Assembly: GCA_035689345.1 (NCBI GenBank)
Contig: DASSLR010000016.1
Location: 1 to 14,368, forward strand
Source: CF-118 sp035689345
Lineage (GTDB): Bacteria > Chloroflexota > Dormibacteria > Dormibacterales > Dormibacteraceae
Length of the DNA: 14,368 nt
Direction of reading: 5' to 3'
This document shows positions 12,680 through 14,368 of this stretch, piece after piece (within the stretch, counting starts at the first letter, position 1; each line of letters starts with the position of its first letter). Made by a program: the position numbers and the translations under genes. Under the pieces are notes generated by a model that had not been told where the DNA came from, ran no database searches, and worked only from the letters and a program-made list of their open reading frames with translations.

Positions 12680-13890
12680 ACGCGCGGCTGGTCGACGGCT
12701 CGACCGCCGACGTCGTGGTCGACGGCGAGCGGATAGCCAGGGTCGCTCCGGGCGCCGCCGGCGGCGTGCCGGAAGTGCTGGACTGCTCCGGCAAGCTGGT
12801 CCTGCCGGCCTTCGTCGACGGCCACGTCCACCTGGACAAAGTCCTGATCCGGGACGAGCTGCGCGAGCACGACGGGACGCTGGCCGGCGCCATCGAGGCG
12901 ATCCACGAGCGCAAGCGGCGCTACACAGCCGAGGACGTGCGCGGGCGGGCGCGGGCGGTGATCGAGGAATCGGTGCGCCAAGGGACGACGCGCCTCCGCT
13001 CGCACGTCGACGTGGACACGATCGGCCGGCTGGTGCCGCTAGAAGGCGTGCTCGGCGCCGCGGCCGACTGCGCCGACATCGCCGACGTGCAGACTATCGC
13101 CTTTCCTCAGGAGGGCCTGCTGCGCGACCCGGGTTCGTCCGAGCTCATGGAGGCGGCGCTCGAGCTTGGTGCGCAGGTCGTGGGCGGCATGCCGCACTGG
13201 GAGGCCGACGAGCCGTCGCGGCGCGAGCACGTCCGCTTGTGCTTCGAGCTGGCCGAACGCTTCGACCGCGACGTCGACATGCACGTCGATGAGACCGACG
13301 ACGGCGGCGTGCGGACGCTGGAGATGGTGGCCGACGAGGCACTGCGGCGCGGCCATCTCGGCCGGGTGGTCGCCGGCCACGTCTGCTCGCTCGCCGCCGC
13401 CGACGAGGAGTACGCGAAGCGCGTGATCGACAAGTGCGCGCGAGCCAGCGTCTCGGTGGCGGCCAACCCCGTGACTAACCTCGTGCTCCAGGGCCGCGGC
13501 GACCGCGGCTTGATCCGCCGCGGCACGACTCGCATCGCCGAGCTGCGCGCCGCCGGGGTCAACCTGCTGTTCGGCCAGGACTGCGTGAAGGACGGCTTCT
13601 ACCCGTTCGGACGCGGGTCGATGCTGGAGGTCGCGTTGATCTCGGCGCACGCGGCGCACCTGACCACCCATGACGACCTCGCTTTCGCCTTGCGCGCGAT
13701 CACGGACGCGCCCGCGCAGGCGATGCGCCTGAATGACTACGGCCTGAGTGCCGGCATGCGCGCGGACCTGATGGTCCTGCCGGTGCCCACCTGGGAGGAG
13801 GCGTTGCGTCTGCAGCTGCCGCCCGAGAGCGTGTGGTTCAGAGGCCGCCTGGTGGCGGAGAACAGCGTGACGTCAACGCTGTATCACTAG
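12664..13890 (+). CDS. codA: Cytosine deaminase-family amidohydrolase (CodA-like)
   Basis: Metal-dependent hydrolase of 408 residues expected to deaminate cytosine to uracil, feeding the uracil pathway. The active site lines up with E. coli CodA at a constant offset of 7: His54 and His56 (HVHLDK), Phe147 and Gln149 (AFPQE), His207 and Glu210 (HVDET), His239 (GHVCS) and metal ligand Asp306 (GQDC). So all metal and catalytic residues are present. Pocket residues next to the metal aspartate differ: Gln305, Cys307 and Phe312 stand where CodA has His312, Asp314 and Trp319, so a cytosine-like rather than strictly cytosine substrate is possible (isocytosine, a methylated cytosine, or an aminotriazine as in AtzC). 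GTG 12664 is the start, with no Shine-Dalgarno and a TATCGT box 8 bases upstream. It is divergent from the permease. Confidence 0.9.
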   Translation: MWALSDARLVDGSTADVVVDGERIARVAPGAAGGVPEVLDCSGKLVLPAFVDGHVHLDKVLIRDELREHDGTLAGAIEAIHERKRRYTAEDVRGRARAVIEESVRQGTTRLRSHVDVDTIGRLVPLEGVLGAAADCADIADVQTIAFPQEGLLRDPGSSELMEAALELGAQVVGGMPHWEADEPSRREHVRLCFELAERFDRDVDMHVDETDDGGVRTLEMVADEALRRGHLGRVVAGHVCSLAAADEEYAKRVIDKCARASVSVAANPVTNLVLQGRGDRGLIRRGTTRIAELRAAGVNLLFGQDCVKDGFYPFGRGSMLEVALISAHAAHLTTHDDLAFALRAITDAPAQAMRLNDYGLSAGMRADLMVLPVPTWEEALRLQLPPESVWFRGRLVAENSVTSTLYH

Positions 13891-13899
13891 CCGAGCCGC

Positions 13900-14368
13900 T
13901 CAGTCGTCCGGCTCGGGAGGCCGCCAGCGTTCGAATCGCACCGGCGCTGGGATCGTGATCAGCTTTCCGTCTTCCGACCAGGCCAACCTCCACCCGCCCG
14001 TGTGGACCAGCGCGTGGTGGCGGTGACAGAGCAGGACCATGTTGTCGATGTCGGTCGGTCCCTCGTCCCTGGTCCAGTGATCGAGGTGATGCGAGGCGCA
14101 CCATTTCGACGGCCGGTCGCATCCCGGCCACTTGCAGCCCTTGTCCCGCGCCTCCAGCCCGCGCCGCATGGGCGCCGAGGGCAGGCGCCTGGCTCGCCCC
14201 AGCTCGATGACTTGAGACTCCGAGTCCAGCAGGACCCGCGTGATCGAGCAGTCGCAGGCCAGCTGGCGTAGGGTCTCGACGCTGACCGGAGGTCCGTACT
14301 GCAGGTCGGCCGCCGGTGCCCCCGCCAGGCCGGCCAGCGTCTCCAATGTGGTGGTGACCTGGATGCTC
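13900..14368 (-). CDS. HNH endonuclease, 13E12/DUF222-type, C-terminal part (5' end cut by window edge)
   Basis: The minus-strand frame is open from the right edge to the stop at 13900. The visible stretch has VETLRQLACDC, SQVIELGRARRLPSAPMRR, and then an HNH nuclease core: Cys-rich CKWPGCDRP, SHHLDHW, and NMVLLCHRHHALVHTGGW. This is the C-terminal end of the DUF222 plus HNH proteins that occur in many copies in Actinomycetota and some Chloroflexota-related genomes. The TTG at 14346 is not the real start, since the reading frame continues upstream in family-like sequence; the DUF222 domain should lie outside the window. The biological role of this family is poorly known; it often behaves like a mobile or dispersed repeat family. 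It converges on the deaminase gene with 9 bases between stops and is probably unrelated to it. Confidence 0.92.
   Translation of the reverse strand, partial: SIQVTTTLETLAGLAGAPAADLQYGPPVSVETLRQLACDCSITRVLLDSESQVIELGRARRLPSAPMRRGLEARDKGCKWPGCDRPSKWCASHHLDHWTRDEGPTDIDNMVLLCHRHHALVHTGGWRLAWSEDGKLITIPAPVRFERWRPPEPDD

Noticed and set aside
13900..14346. Complete 148-residue HNH protein starting at TTG 14346
   Set aside because: The frame continues open to the right edge with family-like residues before the TTG, so the gene is a 5'-truncated piece of a longer DUF222-HNH protein rather than a small standalone gene.

Overview
This is a GC-rich, very gene-dense bacterial window with no intergenic gap over about 60 bases. 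It suggests a soil-type member of the Actinomycetota or a Chloroflexota/Dormibacterota-like lineage. The hints are a 13E12/DUF222-type HNH protein at the right edge, an F420-type luciferase-like oxidoreductase, several genes whose start sits 6-9 bases after a TANNNT box with no Shine-Dalgarno (leaderless style), and four-base start/stop overlaps at almost every same-strand junction. I cannot fix the taxon from sequence alone. I see no tRNA, rRNA, CRISPR array, insertion sequence or attachment site.

Layout, left to right. (1) 1-1442, minus: the first 480 residues of a MASE1 sensor histidine kinase that runs off the left edge. (2) 1503-3925, plus: an amidase-signature hydrolase coupled to a barbiturase/cyanuric acid hydrolase-family ring-opening enzyme. 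(3) 3914-5127, minus: an F420-type luciferase-like oxidoreductase coupled to a 95-residue three-helix membrane protein. (4) 5150-5530, plus: a RidA-family protein, divergent from (3) across only 22 bases. (5) 5485-12606, minus: a six-gene unit, in transcription order an NCS2 uracil/xanthine-type permease, a malonyl-CoA synthetase-like ligase, a cyclase-family (kynurenine formamidase/isatin hydrolase-like) hydrolase, and the FAD, 2Fe-2S and molybdopterin subunits of a molybdenum hydroxylase. (6) 12664-13890, plus: a cytosine deaminase-family enzyme, divergent from the permease. (7) 13900-14368, minus: the C-terminal part of an HNH protein that begins beyond the right edge.

How the genes fit together. 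The set reads as an almost complete oxidative pyrimidine catabolic island. The permease would import the base. The deaminase would turn cytosine (or a relative) into uracil. The molybdenum hydroxylase would oxidise uracil or thymine to barbiturate or 5-methylbarbiturate. The ring-opening hydrolase would give ureidomalonate, the amidase would release urea and malonate, and the ligase would make malonyl-CoA (or methylmalonyl-CoA). Only the chemistry of this route (uracil/thymine dehydrogenase, barbiturase, ureidomalonase in Rhodococcus and Nocardia) is established. Assigning these genes to it, especially the hydroxylase as uracil dehydrogenase, is my inference. The cyclase-family hydrolase, RidA protein, luciferase-like enzyme and small membrane protein have no obvious place in the textbook route and are the most likely sources of something new. 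No dedicated transcription factor, urease, or molybdenum-cofactor insertion gene is in the window.
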